The notes beneath the pieces are model-generated. The model ran no database searches, was not told the origin of the DNA, and saw only the letters and a list, made by a program, of their open reading frames with translations. The position numbers and the translations under genes were made by a program. 64,000 bases of DNA from Candidatus Acetothermia bacterium. GTDB taxonomy: Bacteria > Bipolaricaulota > Bipolaricaulia > RBG-16-55-9 > DRXL01. The stretch lies in assembly GCA_016179105.1 (NCBI GenBank), contig JACOSB010000049.1:1-64000 (forward strand), in the 5' to 3' direction. This document shows, one piece after another, positions 25,526-33,078 of this stretch. Each line of letters opens with the position of its first letter. Positions within the stretch are counted from its first letter, which is position 1.

Positions 25526-25612
25526 GTATTTTGCATCATATTGGACATAGTTATTTTATATAGGCGCTTATTTTGGATAAATGACAGTAATATTTGACAA
25601 TTATTGGACATA
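25518..25612. promoter_or_regulatory. Putative AsnC/Lrp operator region
   Basis: An 11-base direct repeat TATTGGACATA occurs at 25539-25549 and 25602-25612. An inverted pair, ATTGTCAAGTATT (25518-25530) and AATATTTGACAAT (about 25588-25600), embeds the two -35 boxes. The stretch is markedly A/T-rich. AsnC/Lrp octamers bind repeated sites, so the product of the gene at 25660 probably controls both promoters. Confidence 0.55.
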
Positions 25613-25622
25613 TGTTTATACT
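25594..25622 (+). promoter_or_regulatory. Promoter of the AsnC/Lrp-family gene
   Basis: TTGACA (25594-25599), 17-base spacer, TATACT (25617-25622). One TATTGGACATA repeat fills the spacer, so binding there would block this promoter, consistent with autorepression. Confidence 0.75.
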
Positions 25623-25659
25623 AAGCTCGCGCTATCTTTAGAGCGATGGGAGTGCGCTG

Positions 25660-26109
25660 ATGGAGAAGGATCTGGACCTGAAAATTTTGGCACAATTGCA
25701 AAAAGACGGACGCGCCAGCTGCCGTCAAATCGCTGCGGCGTTGGGTGTGGCCACGACGACCGTCAGCCATCGGATCGCCAGTCTCGAAGCGAATGGCACG
25801 ATCGCGGGTTACAAGCCCTCGATCGATTATCGACACCTAGGCTATCAGATCACGACGATCACTCTGATTAAAGCCAAGGGCAACAAAATTCCCGAGATCA
25901 CTGAGCAATTGCGCAAAGACGAGCATCTCCACCACGTCTACGAGATCACCGGCGAGTTCGACATCCTGGCGATCGGCAAGTTCAAAGATCAAGAAAGCAT
26001 GAACCGCGAGATTAAAAAACTATTAGCAAATCCTTCCATCGAACGCACCAATACTTCAATCGTCTTGGCCATTGTCAAGGAAGGCGCGCCGCTCAAGCTA
26101 CTCCCCTGA
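25660..26109 (+). CDS. AsnC/Lrp-family transcriptional regulator
   Basis: 149 residues. N-terminal helix-turn-helix (LDLKILAQLQKDGRASCRQ, LGVATTTVSHRIASLEANGTI) and C-terminal RAM/ligand domain (GYQITTITLIKAK, VYEITGEFDILAIGKFKD). Feast/famine regulators sense amino acids and bind DNA as dimers or octamers. The gene is divergent from glnA with mirrored operators, so control of glutamine synthesis is inferred. Effector unknown. A Crp-family gene with its own promoter follows. Confidence 0.92.
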   Translation: MEKDLDLKILAQLQKDGRASCRQIAAALGVATTTVSHRIASLEANGTIAGYKPSIDYRHLGYQITTITLIKAKGNKIPEITEQLRKDEHLHHVYEITGEFDILAIGKFKDQESMNREIKKLLANPSIERTNTSIVLAIVKEGAPLKLLP

Positions 26110-26121
26110 GAAAGTTCGGGA

Positions 26122-26151
26122 TTGACATCCGACACCTCGTCCCTCTATAAT
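26122..26151 (+). promoter_or_regulatory. Promoter of the Crp-family gene
   Basis: TTGACA (26122-26127), 18-base spacer, TATAAT (26146-26151). Near-perfect sigma-70 promoter in the gap after the AsnC/Lrp gene. Confidence 0.75.
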
Positions 26152-26195
26152 CAACGAGTCGCAGTCGAAGACCACGCGTGGATGAGGTGAGAGGG

Positions 26196-26870
26196 ATGGT
26201 AGAGCTGCGCGAGTTTAGGATCTTTAGCGATCTGGGACCTAAAGAACTTGCGGAATTAGACGGGCTGGTACGCAAAATCAAGTATGGCCGAGGCGAGATC
26301 ATCTTCCAAGAGGGTGCGCCCGCGTTCGGGTTTTACTGTATCTTCGAGGGGCGGGTCAAGCTCGTCAAACGCACGCTGGGTGGCAAGAAACAAATCCTAA
26401 AATTAGTGGGCCCCGGCGAGATCATTGGCGAAACGACGCTCTTTGACAAGGGCGTGCACGTCGCTTACGCCAAGACGATCGACAAGGCGCTCGTCGGGTT
26501 TGTGGAGCGCGGCGACTTCTTCGGTTTTCTCAGCAAAAACATCTCGGTTGCTTTTCGTCTCTTCGAAAAACTTTCCGAGGAGTTGAAGGCATTCCAGTGC
26601 AAGCTCGCCGAGCGCTCCTACAACGGGAGCAAAGAGCGCCTGGCGCGCATCATCATCAAGTTGGGTGAAAGCGGGATTGAGCTATCTCGAACGGAGCTCG
26701 CCGAGATGGCGGGGGTCTCGTCTAAGACAGCGATTCGCACCCTGGGAGAGCTTGAAGAGCGCGGCGTGATCACCGTCGATGACCGCAAGATCACCGTGCT
26801 CGATCCCAAATCGCTTGAGCAGATGGCAGAACCTTTTCCCTTCACGCTCAGCGAAAATCTGATTATTTGA
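26196..26870 (+). CDS. Crp/Fnr-family transcriptional regulator
   Basis: 224 residues from ATG 26196 (GAGGTG 5 bases upstream); GTG 26178 would add six residues. The cyclic-nucleotide-binding-like beta roll covers ~1-120 (GRGEIIFQEGAPAFGFYCIFEG is its GE..F..G core, here given as family pattern). It is followed by the long dimer helix and a C-terminal winged helix (LSRTELAEMAGVSSKTAIRTL, EERGVITVDDRKI). No FNR-type cysteine set is seen, so it is more Crp-like. Effector and targets are unknown. It is followed by a histidine kinase gene. Confidence 0.9.
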   Translation: MVELREFRIFSDLGPKELAELDGLVRKIKYGRGEIIFQEGAPAFGFYCIFEGRVKLVKRTLGGKKQILKLVGPGEIIGETTLFDKGVHVAYAKTIDKALVGFVERGDFFGFLSKNISVAFRLFEKLSEELKAFQCKLAERSYNGSKERLARIIIKLGESGIELSRTELAEMAGVSSKTAIRTLGELEERGVITVDDRKITVLDPKSLEQMAEPFPFTLSENLII

Positions 26871-27102
26871 GCTTCGCGTTCGTTCTGCACTTACTACAGA
26901 GTGCCAAGAGCACAAAGGCCCGAAGCCAATCGTGAGTTTCTTGGCGCCATGGGTGGTTTGGCCCGCTATGCTTCGTGCGCATGCAGTGAGTCGCTGGACA
27001 AACGACACTTGGGTATGGGACACATGTCCTTTCGAATGGGGACCGCGATAGCTACACTAAAACCGTAAGGGAAGCCCAGGGGGATCCCGAAAAGGCAGGC
27101 GA

Positions 27103-29094
27103 ATGCGTTTTTCCCTTGTTACGGTTGTTAGGGTGGTAGCAAAGATTTTGGGGCTCGGGTTGCTCTATGGGCTTGCCTTTCTGGTCGCTCTTTATTTACC
27201 CGGTTGGTTCAACTGGTCCTCAGTCAGTGCGACCGTCTTGATTTTCAGCGTACCGCTGGTGGCTAGTGCCTTAGTCTACGGTTGGATCGGGGCCGTAGTG
27301 GGGGCGCTCGTCAGCCTTTTACTCTCCATTCCCTTCTTGCCTTGGTTAGACGGGATGGGGTTTCAGCATGGTCTTTTTGCCACTTTAGTGTACGGCGGCT
27401 TAGCGAGCGCGATGGCGCTCTTAAAGGGATGGCGCAGCTCAGCGGGGACGGCCCATTATTATCACGAAGCTCCGTTGCGTCCGCGCGGGCAAAGCTTGAT
27501 GAAGCGCTCGCTCAATTTGGTGCAGATCATCGACAAAGAAGGCAACGTTTTTCAGGCCAACGACCGAGCGTTAGAGATGATCGGTCAGCCCAATCGCATC
27601 TGGGAATTTTTCCATCCCGATGACCAAACTCGGATACGCGATGAGCTGAACGAGGCCTTCATTCGCGGCGAAACTGGCCCGTTAAAGCTACGCATCGTAT
27701 CGACCAAGCGCGAGATGATCCCCGTCGAGCTCAAAATTGTGCGATTGGAGCCGACGCGTCGCGAACAACGATTGGCTCTAGAGATGCGCGACATTTCGGC
27801 CATCTCAGAATTAGAAAACAAAGTGCGCGAAGCGCAAGCGCGTTATCGCTATTTGATCGAGGATGCGATCGACACGCTCGACACGGGGATCTTATTGTTG
27901 GATCGCGACAAGAAAGTCATCTGGGCCAATAAAACACTCGAACAGTTTTTTAATTTAGAGCGCGACGAGATGATCGGCTGCGATGTGCGTCGTGCGTTGC
28001 TCGGGGCAAAACCCTCGTTCTGTGCGCCGGAGAATTTTGAGAAGGCGATCCAGGGCAGTAACGATTCGTTCATCTTCAGCATCAAGTGTGGCGCGAACGG
28101 TCAGGCGAGCGAGCGCATTTTGGAATACCGCACCCTGCCCGTTTCGACCGAGCGCTACCGCGGCGGACGCATCGACCACTACATTGATATTACCGAGAAG
28201 AAACGCCTTGAACTGAGTTTGCAAGAGAAGACGATTCGCTTGGAAGAAAGCAATAAGAAGCTCGAGGAGTTCACGCACGTCGTCTCACACGACCTCAAGG
28301 AGCCCTTGCGCACGATCGAAGCATTTAGCCAATTCTTACTCGAAGATTATCCCGACAAGATTGACGAAGAAGGCCAGGGGTATCTCAATCGCATCAAGAA
28401 GGCCAGCGCGCGCATGAAGAATCTTATCGACGATCTGTTGAAGCTCTCGCGCATCGGCACGAAGCACGAGCCGTTGGAGAAAGTAGCTGTGCACGAGATA
28501 TTAGAAGAAGTCCGCGAAGTGATGACGTCACGACTGCAGAGCGAGAAAGTCCAGCTCAATTTGATGCAAGACTATCCGGTCGTGATGGCCAGTCGCACGC
28601 GCTTGATAGAGCTCTTCAGCAATCTCATCAGCAACGCGATCAAGTATAATGACAAGACAGACAAGAAGATTGAACTGGGCTGGCAAGAACAAGACCTGTA
28701 TTATAAATTCTATGTCAGAGACAATGGTATGGGCATTGAATCACAGTACTTGGAAAAGATCTTTGAACTCTTTGAGCGCCTTAACCCGCGCGGCGATGAT
28801 TACGAAAGCACCGGCGCGGGCTTAGCGATCTGTAAGCGCATCGTCGAAGAGTTCGGCGGGCTGATCTGGGCCGAGTCCGTTTTGGGCGAAGGAAGCATGT
28901 TTTATTTCACGCTGCCGAAGAACCCGGCGGCTCGACCAGCGCCCGTAGAATTAGCGGCCTTGAATGGGAATAGCAATGGCAAGGATCTCAGCAATAATGG
29001 CCTTAGCAGCAATGGTCATCAGACTCACCATGGCAACCCTCTCGAACCTGTGCCCAACAACACCACCCGCCGCAAGGCGAATCAAGATGATTGA
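27103..29094 (+). CDS. Membrane-bound PAS-domain sensor histidine kinase
   Basis: 663 residues. N-terminal ~105 residues hold several hydrophobic helices (VARVVAKILGLGLLYGLAFL-type, LIFSVPLVASALVYGWIG). Two PAS-like domains follow (~140-240 and ~250-370), then HisKA with VSHDLKEPLRTIE and HATPase_c (N box NLISNAIKYND, DNGMGIE, STGAGLAICKRIV). The tail is Asn/Ser/Gly-rich and low-complexity. HisKA of this subtype resembles phytochrome-like kinases that pair with single-domain receivers, and such a receiver follows after 11 bases. The signal sensed is unknown. Confidence 0.92.
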   Translation: MRFSLVTVVRVVAKILGLGLLYGLAFLVALYLPGWFNWSSVSATVLIFSVPLVASALVYGWIGAVVGALVSLLLSIPFLPWLDGMGFQHGLFATLVYGGLASAMALLKGWRSSAGTAHYYHEAPLRPRGQSLMKRSLNLVQIIDKEGNVFQANDRALEMIGQPNRIWEFFHPDDQTRIRDELNEAFIRGETGPLKLRIVSTKREMIPVELKIVRLEPTRREQRLALEMRDISAISELENKVREAQARYRYLIEDAIDTLDTGILLLDRDKKVIWANKTLEQFFNLERDEMIGCDVRRALLGAKPSFCAPENFEKAIQGSNDSFIFSIKCGANGQASERILEYRTLPVSTERYRGGRIDHYIDITEKKRLELSLQEKTIRLEESNKKLEEFTHVVSHDLKEPLRTIEAFSQFLLEDYPDKIDEEGQGYLNRIKKASARMKNLIDDLLKLSRIGTKHEPLEKVAVHEILEEVREVMTSRLQSEKVQLNLMQDYPVVMASRTRLIELFSNLISNAIKYNDKTDKKIELGWQEQDLYYKFYVRDNGMGIESQYLEKIFELFERLNPRGDDYESTGAGLAICKRIVEEFGGLIWAESVLGEGSMFYFTLPKNPAARPAPVELAALNGNSNGKDLSNNGLSSNGHQTHHGNPLEPVPNNTTRRKANQDD

Positions 29095-29105
29095 GGTGAT
29101 CCTCT

Positions 29106-29537
29106 GTGCGGAATCGTAAACTCAAAATACTGTTGGTCGAAGACAACCCGGATGACGTGAAGATCGCGGAGCGCTCGCTCAAGAAGGGCAATTTCCAGAG
29201 CGATCTGTTCACCGTCCAGGATGGTCAAGAAGCGCTGGATTTCCTGCGCCGCAAGGGCAAGTACGCGGACGCCGTGAAGCCCGATTTGATCTTTTTAGAT
29301 CTCAACTTGCCCAAAGTCACCGGACACGAAGTCCTGGCCGAGATCAAGAAAGACGAGAAGCTGCGCCGCATCCCGGTCATCGTCCTCACGGTCTCGAAGC
29401 GCGACGAAGACATGGTGAAAGCGTACAACAGCGGCGCGAGCGGTTACATTAATAAGCCTCCGAGCACGGGCGAGTTCATCAAAGTCATCAATACCGTGCT
29501 GGATTACTGGGAGATCTCCGAGTTGCCGCCCGAGTGA
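29106..29537 (+). CDS. Single-domain response regulator (Rcp1-like)
   Basis: 143 residues from GTG 29106, spaced from GAGGTGAT. Receiver fold: acidic pair in LLVEDNPDD, phospho-acceptor in LIFLDLNLPK, T in VIVLTVSK and K in GYINKPP. No output domain; the tail (VLDYWEISELPPE) is like Rcp1/CheY-like partners of phytochrome-type kinases. Receives phosphate from the kinase encoded just upstream; further partners are unknown. Confidence 0.93.
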   Translation: MRNRKLKILLVEDNPDDVKIAERSLKKGNFQSDLFTVQDGQEALDFLRRKGKYADAVKPDLIFLDLNLPKVTGHEVLAEIKKDEKLRRIPVIVLTVSKRDEDMVKAYNSGASGYINKPPSTGEFIKVINTVLDYWEISELPPE

Positions 29538-29845
29538 AGTAACCCGCAGCGCGCCCGCCGTGCGTTGAAAATTATTTGAAGGTCTCCCTGTGCTTTTATT
29601 TGTTTTCTCCTTCTGTTTTACTTTTTCGTGAATAATACTGATGAGATTCTTCGCTTCGCTCACGATGATTGAGCAACCCCAATTGGCTATTTTGGGGACA
29701 TGGAGCACCATTGGGGCCGACAAACGCGACGTACAGAAAACCCCCAGAGTCCTTTAGATTCGCTGAGTATATGAGTAGACTTTGCACCGATGATCGCTCA
29801 TAGAAGGGTAGAAGCAGTCCAAGTCCGTGGCGTGGTGCCAGCCGC

Positions 29846-30063
29846 GCGGGGTTTACAGCCCCGCAAGACGAGGTTTTACTGTGTCGTTCCTGCCAACCTC
29901 CTTCGACACAGGTTTTTCCCTCGTCGTTCAATGGCCGGGGTTCGAATCCTCATGGGCAAGGGAAACCTAGACCCCTTCTGCAGCAGCCGGTTCGCGCAAG
30001 TGAACCCGACTGCTGGTGGTTGCTAACCTCATTCCCGGGCCGGCGAGCCCCTCTCGCCGGCCC
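29846..30063 (+). ncRNA. Candidate structured RNA: five successive hairpins in a gene-free region
   Basis: The 650-base stretch 29538-30187 between convergent genes has no credible ORF. It holds five consecutive hairpins: GCGGGG/CCCCGC (29846-29864), CTGTGTCG/CGACACAG (29879-29911), GGTTT..CCCT/AGGGAAACC enclosing a GGGG-TTCGAAT-CCTC arm (29912-29967), CAGCAG-GGTTC/GAACC-CTGCTG (29981-30015) and GGGCCGGCGAG/CTCGCCGGCCC (30037-30063). The TTCGAAT arm is T-loop-like but no tRNA, tmRNA, RNase P or SRP RNA layout fits. Strand is uncertain. A degraded repeat cluster is the alternative. Confidence 0.3.
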
Positions 30064-30187
30064 TACCTGCCTTTAAGTTCCCGAATCCGTTGATTATCCC
30101 GTTTATGTAGTTAGAACCAATACTCCCGTTGGTGCTCTTTTGAATCACGGGGATCGCGGGAAATGTCGCTGAATACAAGGCAAACGG

Positions 30188-31753
30188 CTAACTGCTTGAC
30201 CCAAATCCTCCACCACCCGGCGTGCTGATGCGCACGCGGTCTCCCGGCGTTAGTTGAATCGAGCCTTTGGCTTTGATGGATGTTTCTACACCCGGGCGAA
30301 TGAGAAGCTCTTTACCACAAGCTCCTGGTTCGCCACCTGCCAGCCCATACGGTGGAATCTTGCGACGGTCAGCTAAGAGCGAAAAGTGCATCGGTTCGAG
30401 CGCGCGAATCTCTCGGATCAGTCCATCGCCTCCACGGAATTTTCCTTTACCCCCACTACCCTCGCGAATTTCATAGCGCTCGACCCTCACGGGATAGAGT
30501 GTCTCTAGCACTTCAACGGGCGTATTGAGCGTGTTCGTCATATGCGAATGAATCGCACTGATTCCATCTTTGTCGGGCCGGGCTCCGAAGCCGCCCGCGA
30601 GCGTCTCGTAGAACGTAAACGGTTCGCCTGTGCGCGGATTGACTCCCCCGAACGTAACGCTGTTCATCGTGCCTTGGCACCCAGCGATCGCTTTCTCGGG
30701 AACAGCGAGAGCCAGCGCTCGGAATAAGACATCGACGATACGCTGGGATGTTTCTAGATTGCCTCCGACGACGGCGGCGGGCATCTTTGCATTCACGATC
30801 GTGCCCTCGGGAGCATTGATCTCGATGGGTCGGTAACAACCGGCGTTAGGCGGTATCGCCGGGTCGGTGAGACAGCGCAGCGTGTAGTACGTCGCCGACG
30901 CTGTGACAGCGAAGACAGCATTCAAGGGCCCTTGGACTTGCGGGGCGCTGCCGGAAAAATCAACGGTGATCTTTTCTCGCTCGATCGTGACCGTTGCGCG
31001 GATCGGCACGGGCTCTTCGTTGATTCCGTCATCATCCAAAAAATCGTGAGCCGAATAAATTCCCGGTGCGAGTTGAGCAATGGCAGCTCTCATGCGACGT
31101 TCGGCGTAGTCCAGAATCTCAGCGAAAAACGTTCTTACTAGACTCTTACCATAACGCTGGGCAATCTCGATCAAGCGCTGTCGCCCGATCTCGTTGGCTG
31201 CGTACTGGGCCCTCAAATCTCCTTCACGTTCTTGAGGCGTACGTACGTTCGCTAAGAGTATCAACCAGAGATCTCGATCGAGCTGCCCCGCGCGCCAGAG
31301 TTTTACGGGCGGAATTCTCAACCCTTCTTGAAAAATCTCGGTGGCATCGCCAGCGATGCTGCCGGGGCGCATCCCGCCGACATCAGCGTGATGGGCGCGA
31401 TTGGCTGAAAATCCTATCAGTTCATCATCGACAAAGATAGGCGTGACGAATGTGATGTCGGGCAAATGAGCTCCCCCGGCAAAGGGGTCATTCAGAACGA
31501 TGACATCTCCGGGCTCCAACTTTGAAAATTGTTTAAGTGCGGCTGCAACCGAGAAGGGCATCGCGCCCAAATGCACGGGGATGTTTTCAGCTTGAGCGAT
31601 CATCTGACCCTTGGAGTCGAAGAGGGCACAGGAACAATCGCGCCGTTCTTTGATGTTGGGGCTGTAGGAAGCGCGGATGAGCGCAGCGTTCATCTCCTCG
31701 GCCGCGCCGATGACCGAATTTTTCAGAACCTCGAGCGTGATCGGATCGAGCAT
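30188..31753 (-). CDS. hyuB: Hydantoinase B / oxoprolinase family protein
   Basis: 521 residues. Family marks: DPITLEVLKNSVIGAAEEM, ERRDCSCALFD, VLNDPFAGGAHLPDITF, NRAHHADVGGMRPGS and a glycine-rich end TPGGGGFG. It pairs with HyuA to make ATP-dependent N-methylhydantoinase, 5-oxoprolinase or acetone-carboxylase-type enzymes, and the substrate cannot be told. hyuA lies upstream on the same strand, separated by an exported FG-GAP protein gene and a palindrome. Likely cytoplasmic. Confidence 0.93.
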   Translation of the reverse strand: MLDPITLEVLKNSVIGAAEEMNAALIRASYSPNIKERRDCSCALFDSKGQMIAQAENIPVHLGAMPFSVAAALKQFSKLEPGDVIVLNDPFAGGAHLPDITFVTPIFVDDELIGFSANRAHHADVGGMRPGSIAGDATEIFQEGLRIPPVKLWRAGQLDRDLWLILLANVRTPQEREGDLRAQYAANEIGRQRLIEIAQRYGKSLVRTFFAEILDYAERRMRAAIAQLAPGIYSAHDFLDDDGINEEPVPIRATVTIEREKITVDFSGSAPQVQGPLNAVFAVTASATYYTLRCLTDPAIPPNAGCYRPIEINAPEGTIVNAKMPAAVVGGNLETSQRIVDVLFRALALAVPEKAIAGCQGTMNSVTFGGVNPRTGEPFTFYETLAGGFGARPDKDGISAIHSHMTNTLNTPVEVLETLYPVRVERYEIREGSGGKGKFRGGDGLIREIRALEPMHFSLLADRRKIPPYGLAGGEPGACGKELLIRPGVETSIKAKGSIQLTPGDRVRISTPGGGGFGSSS

Positions 31754-31763
31754 ATGTCTGTGG

Positions 31764-31785
31764 AGGGCGAACGGCCGTTCGCCCT
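31764..31785. repeat. 22-bp perfect palindrome
   Basis: AGGGCGAACGG and its inverse CCGTTCGCCCT, in the 41-base gap between hyuB and the FG-GAP gene. It has the same size and build as the dispersed TAGGGGC palindromes, with a different core. Confidence 0.6.
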
Positions 31786-31794
31786 ACGAAAAAT

Positions 31795-33078
31795 TCACGC
31801 TCCTAACGCGTACAAACTTCCGTTGTTATTCCCAATAACTAGCTCTAATAAACCGTCGCCGTCAAGATCAGCCAAGGTCGGCGAACAGAAGACGACCCAG
31901 CCGGCGCGCGGCACATAGCTCCACTTTTTCGCGCCCGTCTTGCCGTCGAGCACGTAGAGATTCCCGTCGTGCGAGCCGATTAACACTTCCATCTTGCCGT
32001 CGCCGTCGATGTCTCCGATGGCCGCCGAAGACTCGACAAAGTCGTTGGTCGGGAAACTCCATTTGATCTGGCCATTGGCTCCGTTGATCGCCAAGACTTT
32101 TTTGTCGTTGACGCCGATGACGACTTCGAGCTTTTTGTCTCCGTCAATGTCGCCAATCGCTGGAGAAGAGGGAATGCGCGAGTCGCCACTGACAGGTACG
32201 AACCATTTCTGTTTGCCCGTCGCATCGATCGCGTACACGCCGATGCGACTAGAGCCGATCACCGTCTCCAATCTCCCATCACCGTCAATATCTCCCAAGC
32301 TGGGAGAGCCTTCGATGGCTCCTTGTGTGTTGTAACTCCACTTGAGTTGACCGCCTGTTCCGGTCAACGCATAGACCTTGGCGTCGAGCGAACCCGTCAC
32401 GACTTCGAGCTTCCCATCGTTGTCGATGTCGGCTACCGCAGGGCCGGACATGGATGAAAAATCGCCGCGATATTTCCATTTGATATTTCCCGTCGCTCCA
32501 TCGAACGCATAGATCTGATCTGATCCAATGACGAGTTCGAGCTTGCCATCTTTATCGATATCAGCGATCGTCGGAGATGCCCAGATTTTGTCCAGCGCTT
32601 GGAAGCTCCATTTGACCTTGCCCGTCTGGCCATTCAGCACATAGAGATTGTTATCGTTCGAGCCAACGGCGACTTCGATGCGTCGATCGCCGTCAAGGTC
32701 AGCGATTGCTGGGGAAGAAAAGACCCAATCGCCCGTTGGGAAACTCCATTTGAGGGCACCGGTCTGACCGTTTACAGCATAGAGCGATTTGTCATAAGAG
32801 CCGAAAACGACTTCGACTCTTCCGTCGCCGTCAATGTCTCCCACGGCTGGCGAAGATTCGACCAAGCCGCTCGTGTTGTAGCTCCAAAGCTCGCGGGGCC
32901 GTACAATTTTCCCTTTCTTCGCTACCGTGGCCGTATGCGCCAGATCGCGACGGAACATCGTCCAATCGGTAGCTGAAGCGATCGCGGCCTGGCTGAAAAC
33001 ATAAGCAGACCGCGGAGCGAACAAGAGTGCGCCGGTCGCTAAACTGAACTGTAAAAACTTTCGCCTTGAGAAGGTCAT
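31795..33078 (-). CDS. Exported FG-GAP/VCBS beta-propeller protein
   Basis: 427 residues. Twin-arginine-type signal (FSRRKFLQFSLATGALLF). Then eight repeats built as (V/I)GDIDGDG(R/K)xEVVxGS alternating with LxALNGQTGxxKWSF, i.e. FG-GAP calcium-binding loops mixed with PQQ-propeller-like blades. Calcium binding by DxDxDG loops is expected. The repeats suggest an eight-bladed propeller outside the cytoplasmic membrane. Its ATG overlaps the hyuA stop by 4 bases and hyuB follows, so it is built into the hydantoinase operon. No catalytic role was recognised. Confidence 0.88.
   Translation of the reverse strand: MTFSRRKFLQFSLATGALLFAPRSAYVFSQAAIASATDWTMFRRDLAHTATVAKKGKIVRPRELWSYNTSGLVESSPAVGDIDGDGRVEVVFGSYDKSLYAVNGQTGALKWSFPTGDWVFSSPAIADLDGDRRIEVAVGSNDNNLYVLNGQTGKVKWSFQALDKIWASPTIADIDKDGKLELVIGSDQIYAFDGATGNIKWKYRGDFSSMSGPAVADIDNDGKLEVVTGSLDAKVYALTGTGGQLKWSYNTQGAIEGSPSLGDIDGDGRLETVIGSSRIGVYAIDATGKQKWFVPVSGDSRIPSSPAIGDIDGDKKLEVVIGVNDKKVLAINGANGQIKWSFPTNDFVESSAAIGDIDGDGKMEVLIGSHDGNLYVLDGKTGAKKWSYVPRAGWVVFCSPTLADLDGDGLLELVIGNNNGSLYALGA

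Noticed and set aside
29835-29852. GTGCCAGCCGCGCGG resembling the 16S rRNA 530 loop
   Set aside because: Imperfect match and no other rRNA sequence nearby.
29912-29968. tRNA-like stretch with GGTTCGAATCC
   Set aside because: The T-loop-like arm is not adjacent to an acceptor stem and no anticodon arm exists between the D-like and T-like parts. Kept only as part of the structured region.
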